This document shows positions 49,753-60,861 of a stretch of DNA of 64,000 nucleotides, in pieces (position 1 is the first letter of the stretch; the number at the start of each line of letters is the position of its first letter). A program made the position numbers and the translations under genes. The stretch comes from Adineta steineri (taxonomy: Eukaryota > Rotifera > Eurotatoria > Adinetida > Adinetidae), in NCBI GenBank assembly GCA_905250115.1, contig CAJNOI010000025.1:102717-166716 (forward strand), in the 5' to 3' direction. A model generated the notes under the pieces. The model saw only the letters and a list, made by a program, of their open reading frames with translations. It ran no database searches and was not told the origin of the DNA.

Positions 49753-50496
49753 TGTTGAAAGATCTAATTAAATTAGTTCAAATTAAAATGATGAACTTCG
49801 TATAATTCGCCTTATCATAAAATCTATAGATATGAATCTGATACGTGATTCGTTGAATTTTTAATAACGAAATATTACAATATTTTCTTATAAATTATGT
49901 AACTAAATAATTCAGTTAACTTTTCTTTATCTTATATACTATAATTATTATATCTAATCATCACTTTGTTTCCAATAAGTGTATGTCCTTCGAGTCGTTT
50001 TTTATGTAAAAAATTCAAATAAGATGAATATTTTTTTTCGTACCTTGGTCATACATGAATTCATATAACTTTCAGAAAAATGAAAATTCTACATTCTTCT
50101 ATATATATATATGGACAGAACGTGTGTACACAAGCGATCGTGACACCCTATATCCGGACCCGGAAATGTCGGTAAATCGAGATAATAATATACGTCATTA
50201 GTTCTATCTAAGTGACATTAAACACTAAATATGATATATGTATCGGATTAGATATAACTTCCGTTGTCTAGTTATGTTTATTACTAAACAATTCATACTA
50301 GTTTGATCCTATCGAATAATGAAATAAACATTGGCCTTTTGTAGTTTTCTGTGTACGTCTTTCAAAAAAATATTTATAATATTAGTATTTTATTGTGATC
50401 AAATTAAGATAATTCTTTGTAGGTATTATTCTTTTGAATAAATAAAAAAACAATAAACATATTTTGACACAAATTACAGCAATAATACATTAATTT
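49753..50496. other. Intergenic region
   Basis: Nothing recognised apart from short AT repeats. Confidence 0.4.
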
Positions 50497-50937
50497 TCAG
50501 AGAATTATACAAACTGATGAATGTCCTGTTGCAACAGGTTGTTCAACATGATGATGATGGTGATGATGATGAGAAACGGATGTTTGATTAAGATTATTTA
50601 TGTCACTGTTTGATCCACGACGAGTTTCATTATTAGATACAGGAGTTTTTATTTGACGATTATGTATTTCAGTTCGTAATTGGTTAACATCATGCCTTAA
50701 TTCTGTTATCTGTCCACGAATTGTATCAATTGCACCTTTATTTTGATGAATCGTTATAATAAGTTCAGGATCAAATGGTTTTTGTTGTTCACGGATACTA
50801 GTTGATGAAGAAGACTTTCTATTGTTATTGTTATTATTTTTTGTTTTTGGTATTTTATCTATTGGTATTTTATCAAGATCTTTCGATTGTAAATTAAGTT
50901 GTGATGTTTCAAAGATTTTGCGTAAAGCTTCCTGCAA
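50497..50937 (-). CDS. C-terminal exon with coiled coil and CaaX box (CIIL), probably of the PDE gene
   Basis: An open frame of about 145 codons that begins at a splice acceptor (TTTTGCAG|GAAGC) and contains no Met, so it must be a 3' exon. It shows a Lys/Asn/Ser-rich linker, a coiled-coil segment (GAIDTIRGQITELRHDVNQL), a run of eight His, and ends CIIL-stop, a CaaX box whose final Leu favours geranylgeranylation. The next coding sequence upstream on this strand is the phosphodiesterase, and PDE6-type enzymes carry C-terminal CaaX boxes. The last PDE exon ends in phase 1 and this acceptor is phase 0; only an AG four bases further in (GGAAG|CT) joins in frame. The link is therefore likely but unproven; an intermediate small exon is possible. 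Confidence 0.6.
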   Translation of the reverse strand: MQEALRKIFETSQLNLQSKDLDKIPIDKIPKTKNNNNNNRKSSSSTSIREQQKPFDPELIITIHQNKGAIDTIRGQITELRHDVNQLRTEIHNRQIKTPVSNNETRRGSNSDINNLNQTSVSHHHHHHHHVEQPVATGHSSVCIIL

Positions 50938-52215
50938 AACAAAATATTATTTATTATTAATTTTAATATATATCTATATATGTATTATTTGTGTATAAAA
51001 TTAGGGAACATCTATAACAACAAACAAACAAATAAGGGTAATTGAGTTAGATTAGATTAAAAATATGAGTAGTTAAATAAAAGTTTATAACTAATTTATT
51101 CATACTTCACTTATATATATATGCACTCAATTTCTATTGCTACCGATGCCGGTGCATATCTAGAAGAATGTTTATGTTTAGTTAAACGAGAAAACAAAAA
51201 GACATTTATTTTTATATTGAAACAATATATAAATATAAGCAATACAACATTATTAAAACGATTGCTTATAGTTAGAGATTTTATACCTGAGAAACATTCT
51301 CTGCCCATAATAAATCTAAAATATATAAAGAAAAAAAAACGAGAATTCTTAACATGTAAAAGTATTTGAATTTAGAAGAAAATCATTTATGCGTAATGAG
51401 TATGACGGAAACTAATTTTTTCATATTTATTTGCTATACTCATTGAATAAAGAAGTTCAGAACAAAATGTAGCTTCATCATTGTTTATATTTCTCTTAGA
51501 ACATCCATTCATTTCTAGTATGATCGGATAACTCATGAAAAATACTATACATTGGTCTTCAGGAGAAAAATGGCAAATATAAGTGGTAGAGACGGACGCT
51601 CTGAAAACATTTCTACTTTCATTTTCTTATCAACCGGAGAACCGTTCAGGAACAGCTCAATAGACTTTTCTTGATGGAAACACTCCTTTGAACAATCACT
51701 CTCAGTTTTTTAATAGAATTCCTGAGTAGTCAGTTTCTATTGATTTCCGTCTCATTTCTAAAACCTTAATTAATTTTCCATTTTCAATATCGTATAGAAA
51801 ATTTGCTACAACCTCCTAGGTATTAGAATCGAAAATACAAGTCTATTACATGTCGGCAACTTGATCGCATAAATATTTTTAGGATTTCTAACTGTAGTAT
51901 TCATATTCGTTGTTTTTCTATTGAAGACCGATGGAAATTAATTCAAAATACACCAATACAGAGTATTTTCCATAAGCTATTCAATCATACTAGAAATAAA
52001 TGGATTGTCTGTGAGAACTATGATGAGACCAAGATTATAGGAATCTCATATGAAGAGTTGAAGATAAAACATGTATTATCTATTATTTATCATCAATTTT
52101 AATTAAATGAACAAATTCTTTTACTAATATATAAACTAATCATATTTTTATATGTTAATGTGAATAGGGGAAATATCTATTGACTACTTTTAATATAAAT
52201 ATATTTACATACTTA
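50938..52215. other. Large intron or gap between PDE catalytic exons and CaaX exon
   Basis: Holds a coding-like plus-strand stretch (51827-52102, listed separately) and a plus-strand chance frame at 51121-51369. No PDE exon is seen here. Confidence 0.4.
51827..52102 (+). pseudogene. Coding-like fragment without a start, inside the PDE intron
   Basis: Ninety-one sense codons lie between two stops on the plus strand, with gene-like codon use and features such as FSIEDRWKLIQNTPIQ and NHTRNKWIVCENYDET. No ATG begins it, and an in-frame TAG lies just upstream. It looks like the 3' part of a protein gene (I suspect a bdelloid F-box-family remnant, not confirmed). It is antisense to the PDE gene and may be an inserted gene fragment. 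Confidence 0.35.
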
Positions 52216-54970
52216 ATTTATCATGTTCTTGTTGTATTTTTTCCCAATTTTCACGATTTTGTTTACATCCATCATAGAGTGGAGCTAAAAGTGGTTCTGC
52301 TTCGGCTAACATCTGAGTAGAAAATTTAAAATAATATAATTTCTTTATTTCTTAAAATAAAAACATACTTTATAAACCGGAAGACAAATTGAATCAATAA
52401 AACCAACTAGAAAGAAAATTATTTTCGTTATTATTACAAATTTCAAATAAATAAATAATAACTAACCTTGCATTTTAGGTAATTCATCTTTTTTCGCTCG
52501 ATCCATCATAGGCTAATAGAATATTAGAGAAATATATATATTTTTCGAAAAATAAAAAGTATAAACATACGATTGGTTCAACATGTAATTGATTTCTTTC
52601 AATATCACCTTGTTGAAAAAATTCACTTGCAACAAGTTTAGCAATGACTTGTTGCATTTCCCATGGTTTACAAATAGCTGCTACATCACATGCAGTCATC
52701 ATCATTCCTCTGAATATATTTTAAAAAAATTCATTCTGTTTTTCTTTTATAATACAATTCTTTTTTTTTCTTTACCTAAGTAAATCTCTTTTTCCCGGAT
52801 CAGTCCAATGTTCTTCATGATTATCAACGAGTTTTTGAAAATCTCCACGTTTACGAAAATAAAGTGCTAAATCCGTAGATAATATTGCTAATTCAATATA
52901 ATGAACAACAAGTTTATAATCATCCGGTGATAATGTTTGTAATATATTATTTCCTTCTGTTTGTAATATCATAATACATTGATCAAAATGATGATGTTCA
53001 AGTGTTGATGTTGAATATAATTTTGCAAGTGGTGCATCAACTTTTGCTTGAAATGCATTATTTGTACCACGATGATCAAGATCATGACTTAAACATGCTA
53101 TTAATAAACCCATACGTTCTAAATCACTCATACGCCCATTTATACCACCGGTCTAAATAATAATTTAATCATTTTCTTATAATATCTACGAAATACAAGT
53201 ACCGCTCGTCTGAAGATTCACTCAGCTCTCTCTCGTAGAAACCGTGTGTCTTCACTACCAGTAAACTATTTAATCAAACAATTTCAAAAAACTAACAACA
53301 GACTCGAGTTCCTCAACCCCGATTACCCTCTTAAAAATATTTCTCATATCTTTAACTAAGTCTTGGACTAATCAGTGAAGTGCGGACATACAAGCAAGAA
53401 AGTAAACAATTTATTTCTGCTAGACTCTTCTCTCCGAGAAAGAAAATATTTATTTTTCTTACTGTTAACATTGAAAACATTGTTTGTGCAACATTAAATG
53501 CATGTCTCCAATTATGATATATAACTGGTCGATAATTTTTCTTTACACTTAACATCCATCGACAAATAACATCATGTGGTATACGAAATTTTTTTTGTAA
53601 TTCTAATTCCGTAAACATTCGTATACTTGCTAGAACTGTTTCATCATCAGTTAATATCATATCATTAAATTCCCATGAATATAAACGAAGTTGATTAGCT
53701 TCAGGAATTGAAATATGCACAATACGTTGAACATCTTCTTCTGATGCAACTACATGATAAGATAACACTTCAAATGCAACATTCTGTTTAGCTGTTAATC
53801 GTACAACATTTTCATATTGTCTCGTATTATGTATTCCCAACCCACAAAATACAGAAAAGGCCTACAAAAAAATAATAATTTCATTTATTATTCTTTCTAT
53901 AAATAATTTACTTCAATAATAGTAACATCATCTTCAGTAAAAACTCGTTCATGTAATTTATTCATTACTTGAGTAACACCAATAACACGTCCATCACCAT
54001 CCATAATAGGTACACATAAAAGATTTTTTAATTCAAATGTATCATTAACATTTGATATTAACTAAATATAAAAAAATAAGATTTTTTAGTTTAGAAAAAC
54101 ATTTTCCTGTACTAAATGTGTTAATGATTGATTATTTGATATTTCATTTATATTAACTGTTTCCATTGTTGTTGCAACATGATAAGCAATTTTTGCATAA
54201 CGAGAATTTTCAAGAAAATCATTTCTAAAAATTAATAAATATTTATAGAAGGAAAATTTGTTTTTCTATATTTACGTTGTCACTTTAAATTCTTCACCAT
54301 AAATCATATCAAAACCTTTGGAAAAATGAATATCCTGAAATGAAATATTAGAAGAAAAAAAGTATACATATAAATCAAAACATACTTCAGGTTTATCTGT
54401 TGGTGAGATTGCTCGATCTAAGATATAAACACAGCATCGAGCGCATTGCATAAGACCTTGAGATTCAGTTGTAATTTTATTGACTAAATGTTCAAGATCA
54501 TCTTGTTCACGAAATAAATTTCGAGCCAAATTAAGTAAAAGCTAAATGAAAAAGAAAAATATTGATTTGAATCAAAATAAATCTAACCTTAAGTCTGATT
54601 AAAATAGTAAAATCCTCTTTATTAAATTTTGTCTTATTAGTCGATGGCATTTTTTTGGACTGTAAATACTCGTCATAATAAGTTGTATTGTTATTTTTCG
54701 ATCGTAAAGAAGAGGAAGATGATTGAACGATTGTTCGCTGTACTTTTTCTGGTCGGCCAAATGGCATTAGACGTTAGTCTTGTCTTTCGTCCTCGAGGGA
54801 TATTTCTTTTTTTGATTCAACCAAATTGTGTCATTTTTTCCGTGAAAACTTAATATATCAGACTCTTAGTTGATTAGCCTCTCTATGCGCGCGCGCACAT
54901 GATGAACGTGAAGAAATAAAAAGTCAAGAATAAAAAGGGAGGAGAAGAGAAACAAAACATTGGATTCCTT

Positions 54971-55002
<32 letters not shown>

Positions 55003-57799
55003 TAAGAGCACTCAATTCGCTTTCTTTCTTCTATTCAGATTTCTTTCTTTTTTGTTGTCACCACAACATAGCAAATAATAAATGAATATGATATGAAATT
55101 TACTTGATTTTTCTTATATTCTTGTATAGATAATTCAAATAATTGAGCATTTGATAAACCAAGTCCACAAAATGTTAGATAATTACGGAAGACCTAGAAA
55201 AAAGTATTTTTTTTTCATCGTTAAAATAGAAAATTTTTATTCTAAACTTACATTTATATCTTTCGATGTAAATTCATGTGTACCAGTTTTTTTATTAATT
55301 ATTTGTGCAATACCAATAACAACATTATCGCGATTTAAAATAGGCATACAACATATTGAATGTGTTCTATAACCTGTTTTATTATCAACTTCTTTATTAA
55401 ATCTTGGATCCTATTAAAAAGAACAAAAAAGAAAAGTATGAAAAAAAAAAAGAAATATTTTTCTTTCAAAATTCTGTTGTCAATACATCAATAGAGAACA
55501 AAAGTGCATGTGATTACATCAAAAGTATCGTACACAATTGTAGGCATACTCAAATTTATTGTTGATACGAACAAATCAAATCAACCATTCTTTTTTTCGC
55601 TAAATTTAATCATATCAATATGGTCAAACATAAATCTTATACAGATGTTAAACAAAATATGGCTGAATATAAAATGCGTACAGCTTATGTAACACCAATA
55701 CAAATTCATCGATTAACTACCAATCTAGACAGTCCTCGTTCGGCGCGTCAACATGTTCATTCTGACCGAAGCCATACAAAAGCTTATGCACCAAAAGCGT
55801 CAAATCATCCAGAAGAACATATTAATCAAAATACACAAATGCAACAAACTCCTCAAACTCAAACTCAATTAAATAATCATAATCATGAAACCATACTACC
55901 ACCAATAATATCACCACCAACAGCAGCAACTACAACTACAACTACAACAGCAACAACGAAAAAAAAAAGTAGTTGTACAATTCTATAAATATATTCTGAT
56001 AAATGATTTTCTGCGTGATTTTCAACCATAAAAAAAAAGCCAATTCTTTTTATCATTTTCCATGCATAGAAAAGTTTTACATACATCATTCTTTCCTCAG
56101 GCAAAAAAAAGAATTACATGTATTCTATAACATTAACAGCTTTTAGAACAAGAGAGATTATAAGTGGCTTCGAAATTGAATAAACGAACACTATTTACAG
56201 TTGTTATGACCACCTATAACATGTGTTTTTGGTACTAGAGAATGAATGAATTCAAATAATTATATAATTTAATAAAGATTAAGAAATAAGCTGTAGGAGC
56301 TTTTCAATTAATAATTACAGTTATCATGAAATGATTTTTATACGGTAAAAATCTTTACATATTGCCCGAGACAAAAAAAAATAGAAATATCATTCATTTT
56401 CGAAAATAATAAGCAATGTCGATAAATAGAATAATATAAACTTAATTTGAAATCGTCTATTATGGACGACAAAAGGAGAGGAAATAGTTTTTCAGCGATA
56501 AATATAATTAATATTAGATACTATTGTATTTTTTTCTCCCTAGAAAAAAATTTCTTATTATCAACAAGTTACACATAGAATTTTAAAACGATGTCGAGGT
56601 CTATTTTTCTCTTATTGAAATATGTATGTAAAGATTTACCTCGTAAGCATCAGGAATATTAATATATTCTCTTGTTGAAGCAACATGTCCAGCAATACCT
56701 TTCCCGAATGGTATTATAATTTGTTGATCTTCATTATGAAGTGATTGTTCAAGTGTTGAACCAGCTGTAACATCAAATAATTTTGAAACAAGATATCGAG
56801 CATCTTTAGGACCACGTGCTAAAAATAAACTTCCACGATCAGAATTTGTTAATATCGATACATTTGTTAAAATTTTATGACAAACAATATCAACATTTAA
56901 TTCATTTGCAATATCACGTATAAGTTCAAAAAATAAATCATTTTCATCTAAATTCATATAATCAACATATTGATGTTTTGGTGATGTTGAATGTTTTGCT
57001 ATACGATGACCTTGAATAATGTTATTAAACATTTCATGTGTAACTGATGCACGTGGTTTAGTTAAATAGCCATGATGTTCTTTTATACGAATACAATCAG
57101 TTAATAAATCATTTGTTGCATTATCTTTAAACCATCTTTTAACAAAATTTGGTTTACGAGCTAAATATCGTGTAACCATATCTTCAGTTATTGATTGTTC
57201 TGAACTTTCAGATGTCCCGCCGCCACTTGGTGGTCTATACATTTTTCTTTGACTCTAAATGAAGAAAAAAAAAGGTTAAGAATTTTGCTTAGACAGCGTT
57301 AAGAGGATATAAGCTCGATAGAGAAGATTTTTTAATACTTGAATGAATCTATTCGTTGATTTTCTAATTAATAATCAGTATCCTGTAAGAAGGTATATGA
57401 ATTTTTTGGATTAATTTAAAAATATAGAAAGAAGATATTAGAGAAATATAAGACGTGAAAGAGTAGATATTACATAAGCATTTTCTCTCTCTCTTCTAAT
57501 AATAAATTTCATCAGTAAAAATAAATTTGTTTTCGTGTTTTTTTTTAATAAAATCTTATATTTAATAAAACAATGCTAAAAGCTATCGATAGGGAAAAAT
57601 TAATATGGAAACATAAATTATTATTTAATCTTTTATCTTTCCCTGAAGATTAATGTTAATTAAAATCTTAAATAATTTATGTCAAAATTTTGAATATAAT
57701 TTTTCAAATGACATTAACATAGAAAAGAAAAACGTATAAACTAATTAATTACAAATATAACATACTTACTTTATCTAGTTTGAAATTAGATTTTTCCAT
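52216..57799 (-). CDS. GAF-domain cyclic nucleotide phosphodiesterase (PDE5/6/11 type)
   Basis: Hydrolyses cGMP and/or cAMP. Exon 1 ([10 protein letters not shown], start 57799) is followed by a 514-bp intron, then GAF-A (56640-57255 and 55107-55412; [24 protein letters not shown]), GAF-B (53860-54541; [15 protein letters not shown]) and the catalytic domain from 53840 to 52216. Metal-binding HD-domain residues are all present: [29 protein letters not shown] and MTACDVAAI. The C-terminal QVGFIDSIC and [12 protein letters not shown] match PDE5/6/11. The order GAF-GAF-catalytic and the motif EYKKNQ before GAF-B support this subfamily. A donor after DKL (52216) suggests a further exon, most likely the CaaX exon at 50497. 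Most introns are about 50-60 bp; those at 53151-53463 and 55413-56639 are long, the latter containing a nested gene. Confidence 0.92.
53151..53463. other. Unusually long, GC-richer intron within PDE catalytic domain
   Basis: This 313-bp intron splits the catalytic domain between FSMLT and TGGINGR. It is richer in G and C than its neighbours (for example CACTCAGCTCTCTCTCG, GACTCGAGTTCCTCAACCCC). It may contain a small inserted element; no inverted ends are clear. Confidence 0.35.
54588..54767 (-). CDS. Alternative first exon of the PDE gene (short isoform)
   Basis: A 60-codon exon starting at ATG 54767 ([15 protein letters not shown]) and ending at a phase-0 donor (AAG|GTTAGA), directly upstream of the GAF-B exon that begins at 54541 in phase 0. 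A TAA lies three codons before the ATG with no acceptor between, so it cannot be an internal exon. The long-form exon at 55107-55190 also ends in phase 0, so both can splice to GAF-B. A short enzyme of this kind would lack GAF-A. Its own promoter would lie at about 54770-55100. Confidence 0.65.
54770..55060 (-). promoter_or_regulatory. Putative internal PDE promoter region with microsatellites
   Basis: Lies just upstream of the alternative first exon. It holds a GCGC dinucleotide run near 54888-54897, a (TACA)n tract at 54971-54997 and TATATA sequences. No specific binding site can be named. Confidence 0.3.
54971..54997. repeat. (TACA)n microsatellite
   Basis: About seven tandem TACA/CATA units followed by TATATAT. 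Confidence 0.9.
55620..55988 (+). CDS. Nested antisense single-exon gene with C-terminal CaaX box (CTIL)
   Basis: An ATG-to-stop frame of 122 residues on the plus strand, wholly inside the PDE intron 55413-56639. The protein is hydrophilic: a basic head ([18 protein letters not shown]), a His/Gln/Asn-rich middle ([16 protein letters not shown]), a Thr run, then KKKSSCTIL-stop. A polybasic stretch before a CaaX box with terminal Leu is the usual signal for geranylgeranylation and plasma-membrane binding, as in Rho and Rap GTPases, but there is no GTPase domain. Function unknown. It shares only the tail design with the CIIL exon at 50497. It could be a retrogene or new gene; codon use is gene-like, and the antisense frame (55883-56104) is a shadow. 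Confidence 0.6.
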   Translation: MVKHKSYTDVKQNMAEYKMRTAYVTPIQIHRLTTNLDSPRSARQHVHSDRSHTKAYAPKASNHPEEHINQNTQMQQTPQTQTQLNNHNHETILPPIISPPTAATTTTTTTATTKKKSSCTIL

Positions 57800-59852
57800 T
57801 TCTATTCATATATTGACTGAACAATGAATAAAAAAAGGAATCTAATAATATAGTATAGTTCTTTTTTTTTTGTTGTTGTTGCTTTGATCTAATTCTCATT
57901 CGTCGTCTATTTCTATTTTCTATACTTACAATGCAAATAAAAAGAAAAAAAAGTTATTTCATATATAGTGCGTCAAATCAATGTATTATCATACTTATAT
58001 GTGTGAATAGTCATTGAATTGGCTATTTTATTATCAAATACGAAAAAAAACAACGCTAATTTAATTTAATAATAAACAAGAAAATATAATTGTCAATCTT
58101 AAAATTATATTATTAATCAATTAAATAAAAAAAAACTAATTTCTCTGTTGTTTATTTTTTCACTATATATCTATTAGTTTAGTCCTACTATGTTTATTCA
58201 AATGCATCGTCACGTTCACATATCTATTTTTTTCTCTCTTTTCTTTTATATTCACCTTTCCTATTTTAACATCCATTTTAGTAGAGAATAAAAATGATGA
58301 ATTAATATCGATAATATACACAAATGAAGTTGATTATAATGATACTTATGTTTATTTGTTGATGCATAACATTGTTTCGAAGAAAGTTGATTCTATTATT
58401 TATTTAATTCACTTGCACTAAAGAAGGAAAGAAAAACAAATACTATTTCCTTCACTATCTCTTTTAATGTATGTGTGTGTATTTATATAATCTATTTTAC
58501 ACTTCACATTTTATATTCTTTCTTTCTTTCTTCTTTCCTTCTTCTTTTTCTTGTTGCTACAGCGACAAGAATCCGTTGTCATCTTTTTGGATGACGTTAG
58601 CACGGTACGATAAGAAAGTAACTCATTCATATAGTTGATTGAACACACGCATGCTATCCAATTTCTTTATATGCACATCACGCATCTATGCGAGTCACAT
58701 TTATTGTCTCTGTTAGTTTTTGACTAGTAAAATTTGTGTCAAAGAGAAAAACTAACGGAAATTATAGCACTTCATAATATACAATCTTCTTATCTTCACT
58801 GATTTGCTTTTTAATTCCTTTGTAAAACAAACTTTTAATACAAAAGAAGACAATACATGACTTTTATAAATTTCTTATTAAGAAGTTTTTTGCTTAAATT
58901 GATAAATTTATTTTAATAAACGTATCTTATTAATAATATCATATATATATATTCTTAAAATAGCATTCCTTCGTGTAAATGATATGAAAATCTAATAGAA
59001 TATATTTGCGATGAAATACGATCCAATGTTCTAAGGTTTATAGATAAAACGTATTACGTCATGAATAGATTATTCATTGTACTTTTTATTTAGTTTGCTA
59101 CATGTACAACTTCTTAGTTAAAAGAACATTTTCTCTTTTATAAATTATCGTTAATACAATAGATACGGAATTCAAATTTTTTTGTCAAAAAAAGGATACA
59201 GTTAGGCATGTGCCGAGTCTAAATTTTTCGGATCCAAAGTACAAGACTCAGTCATTCACTCACTTTAATCTACGCAAGGCATTTATCAGACCATGTAATA
59301 TCCCGGGATTTGGTCGTTACTGGGTCCGATGAATGCCTAATATGTATCAAAGTGAATGAATGATTAAGCTTTCCATTTTAGTTCCGGAGATGATCGAATA
59401 AGGGTTCGGTATTTTTTACTATTTAAACTATATCAATCACAATCTATGATAATGACGATGTTAGGTGACAACTGTATTTTCGAGTATGTATGTAGAATAT
59501 TTCTTTTTAAAATCTAGTTGTCTTCGTAAATCAATTGAATTAATGTTATCTCATTATTCTTTTACTCTACTTTTTCTTTCGTGTTAACTGTTTATTCTTG
59601 ATTACTACTGTCAGTTACTCCTTTTTTTTGTGCAATTAATCCTACAGAATTCATTTCACATATATGTTACTTTACTCTGACGTACCTAAAATTATTCCTA
59701 ATTGCATCTCTTCTATACGGAATAAATTTTATCCAATCCATTAGTTACTATTTTCATGAATAATAATATATATTTTATGAATAACAGAAAATAAATAAAT
59801 ACAAAAATATTTCAAAAATAAAGAAAGAAGCTTCAATATATATATATATTAT
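57800..59852. other. Intergenic region with foldback element
   Basis: Holds the PDE upstream region, including a small palindrome TTGTTGCTACAGCGACAA near 58551-58568, and the long imperfect hairpin at 59205-59412. No gene seen. Confidence 0.45.
59205..59412. mobile_element. Foldback/MITE-like element (imperfect ~90-bp inverted arms)
   Basis: The left arm (through AGTCATTCACTCACTTTAA and GGCATTTATCAGACC) pairs imperfectly with the right arm (GGTCCGATGAATGCC, CAAAGTGAATGAATGATT) around a loop with CCCGGGATTTGG. Similarity continues outward to GCCGA/TCGGT-type ends. It is non-coding and GC-richer than its flanks; edges are approximate and no target duplication was established. Confidence 0.6.
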
Positions 59853-60861
59853 TTATGACAATATAGTTTCATTCATTTGTTGTGATACAACAAATAAATA
59901 AACAGTTTGTGTTCTATGAATTAAATGAAATAGATATTCTATTAAATTATGTTTCTGTCCAATTTGTATAGGTTTTCGTAATGTTGAATCTAGATTATAA
60001 TAAATTCCATTGAGATTTTTAATTGTAAACCAATGTGTACCATTTAAATTAATTAATAAACCAAAATATGAATCCCATGGAAGTTTATCAATTGATTCAC
60101 CATGATAAATATTTATTTGTCGTACATTAAAACCACAACGATTAATAGCTTCAATTAATATACGTAGATCATAATTTCCTAACCATAATGTTCGATAATC
60201 ATTAAAAAGTTTTCGTTTATCATATTCACGTACAATACTTTCTAAATGATGATTAGTAAATAATTTTGGAATTTGAAAAAGATTATTTAACGAATGAAGT
60301 CCACAACGCATTAAACGTTGTTTTTCATGATATATTGGCTAAAAGATTATTTTATATATATAGAATTTAATAATTTAATAAAAATATCTACTTGATTTGT
60401 AATAAGTTTTTGTTTTCTTGCCCATTCATCGGCATCACCATAAGCATTTAATAATGTAGCATAATGAAAATCATCATGTTGTACAGATGAGTCATCATCA
60501 ATGGAATAAAATCTACCCAAACCTTGATTAAATATTTTTTATTATATTAAAAAATCTTTTATTTATTTAATAATCTCACTTGGATTATGATTAGGAATTT
60601 CTTTTAATTCAATTCCATTATAATAATCATTGATAACATCCTATTAAGAAAAAATAAAATAAAAATTTATATATAAATTTTAAATTACATCAAGTTTCCA
60701 ATTGTATTGATTAAGTAAATCGATAGCATCTTCAATATTCGTTCCTGTTATCTCCTAAGAAAATCTCGAAAACATTTGAATTAAATTTTAAAATAAATCA
60801 CTTGAAATTTATTGAGAATAACTTCACGAGATTGTGATGTATTTGACAAAGATGTTGCCAT
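59853..60861 (-). CDS. UBA-like + Josephin domain deubiquitinase
   Basis: Five exons, about 267 residues, start at 60861 (MATSLSNTSQS). Residues ~10-50 form a UBA-like domain of the p47/FAF1 kind (REVILNKFQEITG, DAIDLLNQYNWKLDD), which usually binds ubiquitin. After an acidic linker comes a full Josephin domain: IYHEKQ, catalytic Cys in MRCGLHSLNNLFQ, catalytic His in GTHWFTIKN, and YYNLDS with the third polar residue. Josephin proteases cleave ubiquitin chains. In ataxin-3 the ubiquitin-binding motifs follow the Josephin domain and in JOSD1/2 there are none, so an N-terminal UBA-like domain is unusual. The four introns are 46-60 bp with good signals and all phases agree, which supports a single gene. 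Confidence 0.82.

Noticed and set aside
51121-51369. 82-codon plus-strand frame
   Set aside because: AT-driven Lys/Ile-rich frame without features, overlapping another frame on the opposite strand.
55883-56104. Minus-strand frame with poly-Val
   Set aside because: Antisense of the Thr run of the nested CaaX gene.
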